Source of the DNA: UBA7672 sp965229115
GTDB lineage: Bacteria > Pseudomonadota > Alphaproteobacteria > Caulobacterales > Hyphomonadaceae
Assembly (NCBI GenBank): GCA_965229115.1
Contig: CBDDIR010000003.1
Coordinates: forward strand, 4,402,001 to 4,466,000
DNA: 64,000 nt
Direction: 5' to 3'
Shown here: positions 1 through 8,675 of the stretch, piece after piece
Layout of the letters: each line of letters begins with the position of its first letter
How positions within the stretch are numbered: position 1 is the stretch's first letter
Position numbers and translations under genes: made by a program
Notes under the pieces: model-generated
The model's database searches: none
Told to the model about the DNA's origin: nothing
What the model saw: the letters and a program-made list of their open reading frames with translations, nothing else

Positions 1-107
1 CGTTCGCGATCGCCGCGGTCGCCATAGAAAAGATCGCCTGTGCCGAAGCCGATCCGTGGTCGGCCATCGGCAAACGCCTTTGCGATGATGTCATGCGCTT
101 CACGCAT
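1..107 (-). CDS. Partial hypothetical protein, 5' end only
   Basis: Thirty-five codons are visible, reading leftward off the window edge with no stop. The ATG sits inside the last codons of the GMC oxidoreductase gene and overlaps it by 8 bases, an arrangement typical of translationally coupled operon genes. The visible peptide starts MREAHDIIAKAFADGRPRIG and continues with FGTGDLFYGDRGDR. I do not recognise the family from so short a stretch. The coupling suggests that it works with the upstream oxidoreductase. No strong Shine-Dalgarno sequence precedes the ATG, which fits coupling rather than independent initiation. Confidence 0.55.
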   Translation of the reverse strand, partial: MREAHDIIAKAFADGRPRIGFGTGDLFYGDRGDRE

Positions 108-1722
108 CAGCGCTGACTTTCGTCTGCATTGCGGCGATTGTACGTCCACTGACGGCGGCGCTTACGGCGCGCGCGGTCAGCGCCATCAGCGTGAGCGTGG
201 GATTTGCCGTGCCTTGCGAAGGGAAGGCCGACGCGTCGGTCACATAAAGCCCGCGCGCGTCCCAGCATTCGTTGAACGGATCGAGCACGGAGTTTTCTGG
301 CGCATTGCCCATGCGCGCCGTGCCGCATTCATGTATAGCCATCCCCGGCGGGGATGGACGAACGTTGACGCCGTCGAGTTTCACTTTCACTGCATCCGCG
401 ATCTCGCGAATGGCGTCCGCCTGACGGCCTGCGCGCGTCAGTTCGGCATCATTCGCAGCGCAGGCGATACGAAGCGTCGGGATGCCCCATCTATCCTTGC
501 GGTTCATGTCCAGTTCGGCGCGATTATCCGCCCTCGGCGTCATCTCGGAGAAGGAGACCGCCTGGAAGAACGACGCTGCGCCCTGCGTCGACCGATACAG
601 TTGTACGCCGTAGCCACGCTGGCCTTCGCCCACGTCGCCATCACGCTGATCAAAGCGAGGCAGGAAAACACTGCGACCGCTCTCGAGAACGACTTTGCCG
701 CCGGGCAGCGGCTCACCGCGCCCGTGTCCGCTCATGACGATGTGATCCATCAGGTTTCGGCCCAATGCATCAGACGCTTTGCCGAGGTTCGACAGCATTA
801 GAATGCGCGTCGATTCCAGCGTGGACGCACACAGAAACACTAGCGGCGCCGAAACTACGCGCGTTGTTCCCGTTGCATCATCAACGAAAGCAACGCCCGT
901 AGCGCGGCCTTTGTCGGTTATGATCTCGCGCGCGATTGCTCCGCGCCGTAAATGCAGTCTACCGGTGGCTGCCGCCTGATCCAGCGCGTCCAACGGTTTC
1001 GCAAATCGCCCCATCACCTTGTTGGCCTTCGGCCAGCGCGCTGCGATCAGATCCATCAGATCCTGCTCAGCCTTAGTCGGCGCGATTGTATCGGCGATCT
1101 CGCTGTCGGGCGCTGCGGCGACGCCATCGCGTTGCCCGGAAAGTTTCAGTCGCCGTTCGACCTGCCCATACCAGTCGTCGAGCTCGCCTGGCTTGATCGG
1201 CCAGTCTGGGCTGAGACCGTCATTGGCCCGGAAGTCCGTTTGCGCCAGTCGGTAATACTGCCGGCCATGGCCGGGCACGATCATGCGGCCGCCAGGCTGG
1301 CGAACGCGGAACCAGGTAAATTCACTGCCTTCCGACGCATACGGATTGTCGCGATCATCCACGAACTGGGAAGGATCCATCTGCCAGGCAAAGCAGCGCG
1401 ATTGCATGGGTTGGCGCAAAAGGCCCGCTGCGCGCAGCCCCTTCTGACCAAGACCGGAGATTGCGGCCGGAAGTGCGGCGAACATTTCGGGTGTAGCAAT
1501 ATTGCGCACCACGGTGCTGAGTGGCGAGGTGAACGGCCGCCGAGCGCCACCTGCAACGCCTGCATCGAGAACCAACGTCTTGAGGCCAGCCTCAGTCAGC
1601 AGCAGTGCAGCAAGTCCGCCAGCCGCGCCTGCGCCGACGACGATCGCATCGAAGCCACCGGCTTCGACGCGATCAAGCGTCGTAGCCTTGGCATTGGCAG
1701 CAAGGGCCGGCGAAAGAGACAA
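100..1722 (-). CDS. GMC-family FAD-dependent oxidoreductase
   Basis: This 540-residue protein is a glucose-methanol-choline family flavoenzyme that oxidises an alcohol group using bound FAD. The dinucleotide-binding motif is at residues 26-36 (AIVVGAGAAGG). The C-terminal catalytic region has HECGTARMG near residue 464 and the family NPTLT motif near residue 506, giving the usual His plus Asn pair seen in cholesterol-oxidase-like members. There is no clear signal peptide. The length fits the family. The substrate cannot be told from sequence; sugar or sterol alcohols are typical for bacterial members. It overlaps the next leftward gene by 8 bases, so the two are probably co-transcribed. Confidence 0.88.
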   Translation of the reverse strand: MSLSPALAANAKATTLDRVEAGGFDAIVVGAGAAGGLAALLLTEAGLKTLVLDAGVAGGARRPFTSPLSTVVRNIATPEMFAALPAAISGLGQKGLRAAGLLRQPMQSRCFAWQMDPSQFVDDRDNPYASEGSEFTWFRVRQPGGRMIVPGHGRQYYRLAQTDFRANDGLSPDWPIKPGELDDWYGQVERRLKLSGQRDGVAAAPDSEIADTIAPTKAEQDLMDLIAARWPKANKVMGRFAKPLDALDQAAATGRLHLRRGAIAREIITDKGRATGVAFVDDATGTTRVVSAPLVFLCASTLESTRILMLSNLGKASDALGRNLMDHIVMSGHGRGEPLPGGKVVLESGRSVFLPRFDQRDGDVGEGQRGYGVQLYRSTQGAASFFQAVSFSEMTPRADNRAELDMNRKDRWGIPTLRIACAANDAELTRAGRQADAIREIADAVKVKLDGVNVRPSPPGMAIHECGTARMGNAPENSVLDPFNECWDARGLYVTDASAFPSQGTANPTLTLMALTARAVSAAVSGRTIAAMQTKVSADA

Positions 1723-1796
1723 GGTCAGATGCCTTGGGTTAACGGCGCACAGTCGGTTAGCTGCAAGCCCTGTACCGCAGAGTACCCGCTCGGTCC

Positions 1797-2192
1797 TTAG
1801 TTAACATCCGCCAATTCAAACCGGATCGGCACGCGCACGCGTTGGCCGGGTTGGGCGGCGCCCTGTTTGACCAGGAACAGCTGCGAGACTTTCAGCGCCG
1901 CCGCGCCGAAGCCCCAGCCGGGCGTGCCTTCATTCTCGACTGTGCACGCCAGCGCTCGCGAGGCCTGCACGGTGCACAGCAGGATCACGCGGGCTTTCAC
2001 GCCCTGGGTCAACGCCTCGCTGGGATAGGCGGCATAGAGCTGATCGGCCGTCGGCAGGCGCTCATAGAAGCCGGGTGCAATGATCTCGTCCGGCCCGGCG
2101 CGTTCGTACTCATAGTATTCGTCGTCGAACGTCTCGCAGCCCGCGGCGAGCATCGCCGCCATCATGCCCAGCACCAGCCCGATCCGCGGCAT
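1797..2192 (-). CDS. Lipoprotein with TonB C-terminal-like domain
   Basis: I start this 131-residue protein at 2192 because AAGGGAG lies 6 bases before that ATG and the peptide then begins with a clean lipoprotein signal (MPRIGLVLGMMAAMLAAGC, lipobox LAAGC). The mature part has the layout of the TonB C-terminal fold: a YPSEALTQGVKARVILLCTV stretch, then two cysteines in a beta-rich segment and a final VRVPIRFEL strand. It lacks the transmembrane anchor and proline-rich linker of a true TonB, so it is unlikely to energise receptors. It is probably a periplasm-facing lipoprotein that uses the fold for protein or peptidoglycan contact. The role is inferred. Confidence 0.7.
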   Translation of the reverse strand: MPRIGLVLGMMAAMLAAGCETFDDEYYEYERAGPDEIIAPGFYERLPTADQLYAAYPSEALTQGVKARVILLCTVQASRALACTVENEGTPGWGFGAAALKVSQLFLVKQGAAQPGQRVRVPIRFELADVN

Positions 2193-2311
2193 CGCTGTCT
2201 CCCTTGCAGGTCGTCCGGCGAAGATAGCCCGCGCCTGTGACGGCACAATGCTGACCGCGGCCCTGCAGGCCAAGCGCCCCCGCAATGCCGCTTCTCAGGG
2301 CAGAGCGGCAA

Positions 2312-2353
2312 TTCAAACGCAAGCGGGCCGAAGGCGGGTTGCACCTTCGGCCC
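2312..2353 (-). terminator. Probable terminator of rpsU
   Basis: Just after the rpsU stop there is a perfect 10-bp inverted repeat (GGGCCGAAGG and CCTTCGGCCC, 2325-2334 and 2344-2353) with a 9-base loop. On the minus strand it is followed only by GCTTGCGTTTG, so the U tract is weak. Confidence 0.5.
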
Positions 2354-2386
2354 GAAATCTTTGCCGGTAGTTCCGTAAACCCTGGT

Positions 2387-2605
2387 CTAGGTCTTCGGAA
2401 TGAGGCCTTCACGCTGGGCGCGTTTGCGAGCCAGTTTCCGCGCGCGGCGGACGGCTTCAGCCTTGCGGCGAGCCTTTGCTTCGGACGGCTTCTCGAAGGC
2501 GGTGCGGGCCTTCATTTCCCGGAAGATGCCTTCGCGTTGCATCTTCTTTTTCAGCGCCTTCAACGCCTGATCGACGTTGTTATCGCGGACCACGATCTGA
2601 ACTAT
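2387..2605 (-). CDS. rpsU: 30S ribosomal protein S21, apparent ATA start
   Basis: This encodes ribosomal protein S21, a small basic protein of the 30S subunit that helps mRNA base-pair with 16S rRNA. The sequence VVRDNNVDQALKALKKKMQR and the Lys/Arg-rich tail ending EGLIPKT are diagnostic. The first standard start in frame is a GTG at 2593, but it lies 18 bases from the only Shine-Dalgarno (GGAGAG, 2617-2612). An in-frame ATA at 2605 lies exactly 6 bases from it and yields MVQIVVRDNN, the N-terminus usual in alphaproteobacterial S21 as I recall it. I therefore call ATA as the start (72 residues). A five-codon reading frame (ATG at 2620, MESFQ) ends in a TAG that overlaps this ATA. Confidence 0.85.
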   Translation of the reverse strand: MVQIVVRDNNVDQALKALKKKMQREGIFREMKARTAFEKPSEAKARRKAEAVRRARKLARKRAQREGLIPKT

Positions 2606-2842
2606 TGGAAACTCTCCATCGGTTTCCCGGACCGGCGCCGGGTGAAGTTTTCGAACGTCTGAAACGCCGAAACGGCCGCAAACGCTCCCTTTAAGGATAC
2701 GCCCGGACCCCTCGACGGGTGATTTTTTCCTGGCCCCCAGTTACCGTGCAGGCACCCCAGTTGGTCAGGCGGCGGGTCGATATCATACGAAATCGGCCCT
2801 GCCTACTGCCCCCGGAGCCAGATTTGGCGCACAATAAGCCCC

Positions 2843-3502
2843 ATGACAAAGCCGCAAGACGCCAACACTCAAGACCAGACAGAAACCGCCCCCAGCGATC
2901 AGTTCCGGGAGCGTCTGCTCGACGCCATGCTGGAAATCGCCGCTGAATCAGGGTGGACGATGGCCGCCATGGACCGGGCCGCCCAGAAGGCTGGCCTGTC
3001 AGAGGGGCAGGTCCTTCTCGCCACCCCCCACGGCGTCACCGATCTTCTGGACGCCCTTGGCCAGCGCGCAGCCAAGGCTGCGGGAGAGCGTCTGCGGGCC
3101 GACGACATTCCGGGTCTCAAAGTGCGCGAGCGGGTGCGGGCAGGGGTAAAGGGCTGGCTTGCCGCCCTACAGCCTCACAAGGCCGCCGTTAAGCGCGCGG
3201 GCGGCACGCCTGCCAATCTCTTCACCGGCCCCAAGGGTCTGTGGGCTGCTTCCGACGCGATCTGGTCTGCGCTGGGCGACAAGTCGACCGACTTCAACTG
3301 GTACACCAAACGCACCACGCTCTCGGCCGTGCTCGGCTCAACACTCGCCGCCTGGATGGGCACGGATGGCGAAGCCGAGATCGACGCCTTCCTCGATCGC
3401 CGCATCGAAAACGTCATGCAGTTCGAGAAGCTGAAAGGTCAGGTGAAAGACGCCATGGCCAAGGCGCCCAACCCGATGGACTTCTTCGGCCAACGCAAAT
3501 GA
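2843..3502 (+). CDS. COQ9 family ubiquinone biosynthesis protein
   Basis: This 219-residue protein belongs to the COQ9 family, which binds isoprenoid lipid and supports the hydroxylation steps of ubiquinone synthesis. It has a TetR-like helical N-terminus (about residues 20-70) and the family signature DFNWYTKRTTLSAVLGS near residue 150, followed by DGEAEIDAFLDRRI. The fold is related to TetR regulators, but the lipid-pocket motif argues against a repressor role. It is divergent from rpsU, and its stop overlaps the start of the next gene as ATGA, so the two are translationally coupled. No good ribosome binding site precedes the ATG. Confidence 0.85.
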   Translation: MTKPQDANTQDQTETAPSDQFRERLLDAMLEIAAESGWTMAAMDRAAQKAGLSEGQVLLATPHGVTDLLDALGQRAAKAAGERLRADDIPGLKVRERVRAGVKGWLAALQPHKAAVKRAGGTPANLFTGPKGLWAASDAIWSALGDKSTDFNWYTKRTTLSAVLGSTLAAWMGTDGEAEIDAFLDRRIENVMQFEKLKGQVKDAMAKAPNPMDFFGQRK

Positions 3503-3801
3503 CCGAACGCACCTCCGAAGAACTCTACCGCCAGGAAGGCGACAACTTCCGCTCGATCCGCGTCACGCTCAGCGAGGATGGCGGGCTGATGCTCGATGCG
3601 CAGGACATGGGTCCGCTGGTCAAGCAGGTCTGGGGCGACAGCGACTACGAGTTCTGGTGCCGCATTCCGCCGGAGGGCGCAGCGAAGCTCGCCTACGTCC
3701 TCCTGAAGCAGCTCTACGCCAACCGTGAACAAGCCGTCGACGAACTCCGCAAGCTATGCGCGGCGGAGAATATCCCCCACGAGAACGGCAGCTACGCGTA
3801 A
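3499..3801 (+). CDS. Conserved hypothetical protein coupled to COQ9
   Basis: I start this 100-residue protein at the ATG that overlaps the COQ9 stop (ATGA). Longer readings in the same frame run back inside the COQ9 gene and are not credible. The protein is acidic and soluble, with no signal or membrane segment. It contains DYEFWCRIPPEGAAKLAYVL followed by a predicted helix. I do not recognise a named family. The overlap suggests that it is produced together with the COQ9 protein. It ends 4 bases from the convergent TonB receptor gene. Confidence 0.7.
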   Translation: MTERTSEELYRQEGDNFRSIRVTLSEDGGLMLDAQDMGPLVKQVWGDSDYEFWCRIPPEGAAKLAYVLLKQLYANREQAVDELRKLCAAENIPHENGSYA

Positions 3802-3805
3802 GCCA

Positions 3806-5932
3806 TCAGAACGATCCCGATACTGTCAGCGTGTAGGTTGGCGAGACGTTGGTGAGGCGTTGGTATTCTCGCGATGAGAATACGCCGCCGGGGAAGCGGT
3901 TGGGGGTGAAGAAACGGCGGTCGAGGCGCTGTTCCTGGACGCCGAGATTGTCTCCAGCGAGACGCACGGTGACGCCGTCGAAATAGGTCGTCTCGACGAA
4001 CAGGTCGAGATCGCCGGGGCCGTAGCTGAAGGTCTGTTCTTCATCGAGGCGGAAATACGGATACTCGCCAGCCGCCGAATAATCTCCCCCCCATGCTAGC
4101 TTCAGCTCAGGCAGATCCTGACGGAAGTCGATGTTCCAGTCATAGGTGCCGGCATCGTCGACGCGGCGTTGCTCTCCGGTGATTGGATCGGTGACGCGGC
4201 TGTCGCCCCAATTGCCGTTGAACTTCAGCTGCCCGCCTTTCACGCCGATATCGTCCAGCGGCAGCGTTGCTTCCAGCTTCAGGCCCCACATCTCGGCTTC
4301 GCCGATATTTCCTGATGCAGTGAACACGCATCCCGGGCCGTTGAAATTGCTTTGGCACGCGGCGCTGTTCGGCGCCGGACGGATGGGGATGAGGTCCTGC
4401 GAGTCGTCGATCTGGTTGTAGTTCACTGTCACGGCTACAGAGCCGCGCTGGCCGATGGATCGCTTCCATTGCAGGGCGGTGGCCCAAATCTGCTCCGGCT
4501 CCAGGTTGGGGTTGCCGATGTTTAGCTGGCCCTGCGTGAGCTGCACGTTGCTGGCGAACTGGCCGAAGTCGAGCTGCGCCACGCTGCGTTCGAAGGACAG
4601 GCGCAGCTGGTCTTCCTTGGTCGGCGTCCATGTGCCGACAACGTGCGGCTTGGGATATTCGAAGTCACGTTCCTGCTGCGCATCACCTGTCTGACGGATG
4701 GTCGAGATTTCGTAGTTGAAGCCTGCTTCGAGCGTCAGCTGCGGGTTCGCGCGCCAGGTTGAGTTGATGAAAGCCTCGTAGCGATCCTCCTCCACCTTTG
4801 TGGACGTGATAGGCAGGGCGCGGGTGGTGAACGGCCCGCCATTCACGCTGTCGAGAATGCTGCGCACCTGATCTCGATAGTTGTAGGCGCCTTCAAGGCC
4901 GGTCTCGACAGTCAGGTCGGCGCCCAGCTTTTGCGTCCACACCCCGCGCAGGACGTGTTCGCCGCGCTTGAGGTTGTTGTTCAGTCGCGTCGCGCCGATC
5001 TGCATGCCGGCCGGGTTGAAGGACTCGAACAGTTCCTTGGGCCGCCAGGTAATCAGCTGGTTCACGGCGACCAGCTTCAGCGAGCTCTCCGGCGAGAATT
5101 TGTGTTCCCAGTCGCCGCCGAGATCGAAGTGGCCGATGTCCTTCTCGACATAGTCATCCGTCTGCAGGCCGGTGAGGGCGCCTGTTGCATCGTAGTTGAA
5201 TGAGCCGAACTTGCGCGAGAAGGCGCGGCCCATTGCGCGGCCGGTGATGCCGACCGTATCGCGTGCTGTGGGCGACCAGCTGATTGATCCGTTGAGCAGT
5301 AGTTCGTCCAGCACCTGGGCATTGAACTCATCGCGCGAACTTATCGGCGCGCCTGACGGGTTGGTCGTTTCGATGTCCAGCTCGGCGCGCGGGGTTGCGC
5401 GGAGTACGCGGGCGTTGAAGCGTGCAGTGAAATCACTGGCTTTCCAGTTGCGGGTTGCGCCCGCGAGCCAGCCGGCCTTGTTGGCGTTCAGGACGGCTTG
5501 GCCGGTGTAGGTCGTGCTTTCCTTGACTTGCTGCGATGGCTTCAGCACCACGTTGGCGAGTTCGGTATAGCCGCGTACATCGATATTGCCGGCTGCGGAT
5601 GCACGGATCAGTTCGATGCGTTCGATATCGCGGGCAGGGATGCGGGCGAGTTCGTCGGATACGGCTGTCTTGCTGGTGGGTCGCTGGCCATCGATGAGGA
5701 CGTTGCCTGCTGTCGCGCCGAAGCCGCGGACTGAGTCGCCATTGTCGATGAAGAAGCCCGGCAACTGCCGCACCATGTCCTGCGCCGTTACGGGGCTGAA
5801 CTGGGCGAAGTAGGCTGGCTCGAACTTGCGGATGCCTTCGACGACGGGCGCGGGGGCTTCCTGGCCTATGGCGAGTGGCGCAATCACGCACGCCAGCATT
5901 CCTGCCGCTGCAGCCCGCGTCGACCAACCCAT
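3806..5932 (-). CDS. TonB-dependent outer membrane receptor
   Basis: This 708-residue outer membrane beta-barrel imports a ligand using TonB energy. The plug domain follows the signal peptide: VTAQDMVRQLPGFFIDNGDS, then RGFGATAGNVLIDGQRPTSK and IPARDIERIELIRASAAGNI. The barrel fills the rest and ends in a terminal Phe (LTVSGSF), the signal used by BAM substrates. I chose the start at 5932 because GGGGGAAACGG precedes it and the peptide opens with a signal sequence (MGWSTRAAAAGMLACVIAPL). An ATG at 5950 would add six residues and has a poorer ribosome site. No ligand can be named: there is no transport or regulator partner next to it. Confidence 0.9.
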   Translation of the reverse strand: MGWSTRAAAAGMLACVIAPLAIGQEAPAPVVEGIRKFEPAYFAQFSPVTAQDMVRQLPGFFIDNGDSVRGFGATAGNVLIDGQRPTSKTAVSDELARIPARDIERIELIRASAAGNIDVRGYTELANVVLKPSQQVKESTTYTGQAVLNANKAGWLAGATRNWKASDFTARFNARVLRATPRAELDIETTNPSGAPISSRDEFNAQVLDELLLNGSISWSPTARDTVGITGRAMGRAFSRKFGSFNYDATGALTGLQTDDYVEKDIGHFDLGGDWEHKFSPESSLKLVAVNQLITWRPKELFESFNPAGMQIGATRLNNNLKRGEHVLRGVWTQKLGADLTVETGLEGAYNYRDQVRSILDSVNGGPFTTRALPITSTKVEEDRYEAFINSTWRANPQLTLEAGFNYEISTIRQTGDAQQERDFEYPKPHVVGTWTPTKEDQLRLSFERSVAQLDFGQFASNVQLTQGQLNIGNPNLEPEQIWATALQWKRSIGQRGSVAVTVNYNQIDDSQDLIPIRPAPNSAACQSNFNGPGCVFTASGNIGEAEMWGLKLEATLPLDDIGVKGGQLKFNGNWGDSRVTDPITGEQRRVDDAGTYDWNIDFRQDLPELKLAWGGDYSAAGEYPYFRLDEEQTFSYGPGDLDLFVETTYFDGVTVRLAGDNLGVQEQRLDRRFFTPNRFPGGVFSSREYQRLTNVSPTYTLTVSGSF

Positions 5933-6049
5933 CCGTTTCCCCCGGATCATTATTATCTTTGCGCCGCACCTAGCGGGAACATTCAGCCGGGAATAAGGCC
6001 GCCACATTAACAATGGCCTCCCGGAAGCGGACGCGCTAACGGAGCCGCC

Positions 6050-6721
6050 ATGATCCCACGCGAACTTATCGGCACGGCGAAAGTCCCGGGCGGTGTTGAG
6101 CTGAAGCTCATCCGCCATGGCGAGGATCATGTGATCATGGTCGATGCCAATGAACTGATGAGCAGCCGGCTTGGCGGATCGGAAGAGGCGTTGGCGGTGA
6201 TGGCTTGCCAGCGTTTGAAGAAGGGCATTGCGCCGCGATTGCTGATCGGCGGCTATGGCATGGGCTTTACGTTGCGGGCTGCGCTGAAGGTAATTGGCGA
6301 GCAGGGCAAGGCGACGGTGGCGGAGCTGGTGCCGGAGATCATCGACTGGGCGAAGGGTCCGATGGCGAAGCTGACGGATGGGTGTCTGGATGATCCGCGG
6401 GTGGAGCTGATTCAGGGTGATGTGGCTGAAGCGATCAAGTCGGCCTCGAAGAAGTATGATGCGATTTTGCTCGACGTTGATAATGGGCCTTCGGGGCTGG
6501 TGAGGCCGGATAATAACAGCCTGTATTCGATGAACGGATTGGCGAAGGCGCGGGCGGCTTTGCGGCCGGGTGGGGTTCTCGCCATCTGGTCAGCGGCGCC
6601 GGACGAGCGGTTCACGAAGCGGCTGCGCGATGCGGGCTTCAAGGCCGAGATGGTGACCGTTCGAGCGCGGAGCAATGGCAAGGGTCCGCGCCATACGATC
6701 TGGTTTGCGACGTTCGCGTAG
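6050..6721 (+). CDS. Spermidine synthase-like methyltransferase-fold protein
   Basis: This 223-residue cytoplasmic protein has the Rossmann fold of spermidine synthases: a glycine loop LLIGGYGMGFTLRAAL near residues 62-77, an acidic residue after the second strand (VAELVPEIIDW), and YDAILLDVDNGPSG near residue 135. It lacks the N-terminal beta domain and is shorter than the usual 280-300 residues, so it is probably one of the many uncharacterised spermidine-synthase-domain proteins and not a proven polyamine enzyme. It is transcribed away from the TonB receptor and converges on the secreted protein gene at 6726 with a 4-base gap. Confidence 0.75.
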   Translation: MIPRELIGTAKVPGGVELKLIRHGEDHVIMVDANELMSSRLGGSEEALAVMACQRLKKGIAPRLLIGGYGMGFTLRAALKVIGEQGKATVAELVPEIIDWAKGPMAKLTDGCLDDPRVELIQGDVAEAIKSASKKYDAILLDVDNGPSGLVRPDNNSLYSMNGLAKARAALRPGGVLAIWSAAPDERFTKRLRDAGFKAEMVTVRARSNGKGPRHTIWFATFA

Positions 6722-6725
6722 CTGC

Positions 6726-7430
6726 TCAGTTTCCGTCGCAACGCGAGAATCTCTGGCACTGGACTGACGCCAGACGTTCCACATTCTGCATCACGTGCCG
6801 CGGCATGGTGAAGTGCACCTTGGTCGCTTCCTTGGTCATCGCCTTGGAGGCTTCGCCGCGACCGACCATGAGCGCCGGATAGTAGCGGATGCCTTGATCG
6901 AGAAGGCCGACCTTCTGGTCCGGCTTACGGCCGAGGCCTGCTTCGCTGTAGCGGATGACACGTTCGTCGACGCGGATCGGGATCAGCAGTTCATACAGCC
7001 GATTTGGCCCGTAGCGTTCTTCGACGCCATTGTTCTTGATGACCGTGATGACAGTCTCCGCCGGCGTTGCACCGCCCGTGACCTTGCCGATGCGGACGGT
7101 GACGGTCGAGGGAAGGTTCAACTCGCCGCGGAATTTCGGATCGATCGAATAGATGATGACGGCGCAGGCATCATCGACGGTGTACTTATGCTGCGATCCG
7201 CAAGCCGTGTCGGCCTTCAGTCGCGCAAGGAAGGCCGGGATATCCTTGTTGCATCCGAGCGCCAGCTCGTGTTCGGCCAGCACATCCGGCAACGGGCAGG
7301 GCATGGTTGCCTGCGAAGCTTCCGTCATTGCTGTGGGTGGTGAAGGCCCGCGCTGAGGACCGTCAGCGCCAGCGGGAAGTGCAAGGCCGCACGCTGCGGC
7401 GAGAGCGAGAAGCGTCCGCGTACCGATCAT
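6726..7430 (-). CDS. Hypothetical secreted protein
   Basis: The protein is 234 residues and starts at 7430 with a typical Sec signal peptide (MIGTRTLLALAAACGLALPA, cleavage after GADG). The mature part has cysteines near residues 45, 59, 75 and 88, and a beta-rich middle with a TonB-C-like feel (TVTVRIGKVTGGATPAETVI). It ends with a basic tail containing two more cysteines. I do not recognise a named family. The reading frame stays open far upstream across other genes, but that is antisense to real plus-strand genes; the signal peptide sets the start. It is divergent from the secreted protein gene at 7611. Confidence 0.65.
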   Translation of the reverse strand: MIGTRTLLALAAACGLALPAGADGPQRGPSPPTAMTEASQATMPCPLPDVLAEHELALGCNKDIPAFLARLKADTACGSQHKYTVDDACAVIIYSIDPKFRGELNLPSTVTVRIGKVTGGATPAETVITVIKNNGVEERYGPNRLYELLIPIRVDERVIRYSEAGLGRKPDQKVGLLDQGIRYYPALMVGRGEASKAMTKEATKVHFTMPRHVMQNVERLASVQCQRFSRCDGN

Positions 7431-7610
7431 AAGCAACCCCAATTTGCCAGACCTGCGATGAAAGGAAGCTAGTTCAAATCCGGACGGTTCAAAAGGCTTT
7501 ACCGGCTTCGATCTCCAGACCGTGAGGGAAGGCTGAGACGTCCGCAGGCGATCTGACGCAATGACTTTCCGTATGGTCAGGTTCAAGAAATGCCGACCGA
7601 AAGGGCGTTC

Positions 7611-8546
7611 ATGCGTATTCAGATTGGTTTCGCGCTCGCAGCGATTTTGGCGTCTCCGGCCTTCGCTCAGACAGCCTTCTCGCCGTCGCGCCTGGCTGAC
7701 GGCCATCCCGACCTGCAGGGCTACTGGTCTTCGAACGCGGCCACCACACTGGAGCGGCCGGCGGGCATTGCCGGCCTGATCGTTGCCGATGAAGCGGTTG
7801 CGAAGCGGCTGATCGACGAGTCCAACGAAGGCGAGGGCAATGTTCGCGATCCGGAAGACGATCTCGAAATCCTGCACAGCACGCATCTGCTCGAGATCGA
7901 TGGGCAGTTCCGGTCTTCGCTCGTTGTTGCGCCAGCGGATGGCAAGCTGCCGCTGACGGCTCTCGCGAAAACGGCGCGGCGGCAGGGCTCGCAATTCTAT
8001 AAGGCGGGCTATGACAATCCGGAAGAGCGGCCGGTGGGCGAGCGTTGCATTGGCGGGCCGGGCGATCCGCCGTCGCTGTATCAGGGCGACCATTATCCCA
8101 ACCACATCGTGCAGACGCCGGGCAGCATCGCGATTGCGACCGAGGCGGTTCATGGCGGGCGCATCATCGACATGACGGGGCATGCCCCGCCGCAGGCCGT
8201 GCGTTCGCGCGATGGCTACTCGGCCGGCCGCTGGGAGGGCGATACGCTGGTGGTGACTACGGATCACATCGCGGTCGACGATCCCCATGGCATCCAGATC
8301 CGTGGCGGCACGCCGGTGAGTGGCGGAAGCCGGATCATCGAGCGCTTCCAGCTGATCTCCGCTGACGCGATGCTGTATCGCTTCACGATCGAAGATCCGG
8401 CGCTCTACAGCTCGCCATGGATCGCGGAGACGATCCTGAAGCGGGGCAAGGGCCCGGTTTATGAGTTCGCCTGCCATGAAGCGAACTACGCGCTGGCCAA
8501 CGTGCTGCTGGCGGCGCGCGTCAACCGCCAGACGGCGCGGAAGTAG
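7611..8546 (+). CDS. Secreted protein of unknown function, paralogue of 14582
   Basis: This 311-residue exported protein starts at 7611, where AAAGGG lies 5 bases before the ATG and a clean signal peptide follows (MRIQIGFALAAILASPAFAQ). The mature protein opens with LADGHPDLQGYWSSNAATT and contains GRWEGDTLVVTTDHIAVDD. It ends with PVYEFACHEANYALANVL. The same blocks occur in the protein at 14582-15595, so the two are paralogues. I know this family as common in alphaproteobacteria and acidobacteria but without an assigned role. The conserved Trp, His and Cys near the C-terminus would suit ligand binding. It has no operon partner. Confidence 0.8.
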   Translation: MRIQIGFALAAILASPAFAQTAFSPSRLADGHPDLQGYWSSNAATTLERPAGIAGLIVADEAVAKRLIDESNEGEGNVRDPEDDLEILHSTHLLEIDGQFRSSLVVAPADGKLPLTALAKTARRQGSQFYKAGYDNPEERPVGERCIGGPGDPPSLYQGDHYPNHIVQTPGSIAIATEAVHGGRIIDMTGHAPPQAVRSRDGYSAGRWEGDTLVVTTDHIAVDDPHGIQIRGGTPVSGGSRIIERFQLISADAMLYRFTIEDPALYSSPWIAETILKRGKGPVYEFACHEANYALANVLLAARVNRQTARK

Positions 8547-8675
8547 GGGCGACAACCAGCCTCTGGAGCTCCGCCGCTGGAGGGTTAACTTGAGCCGTTT
8601 GGCTGTGTAAAATCCATATGATAAAAGCCCGCGTATTGGGGAAAGACGGACTGAGTTTTTATAGACTGAGTGGGA

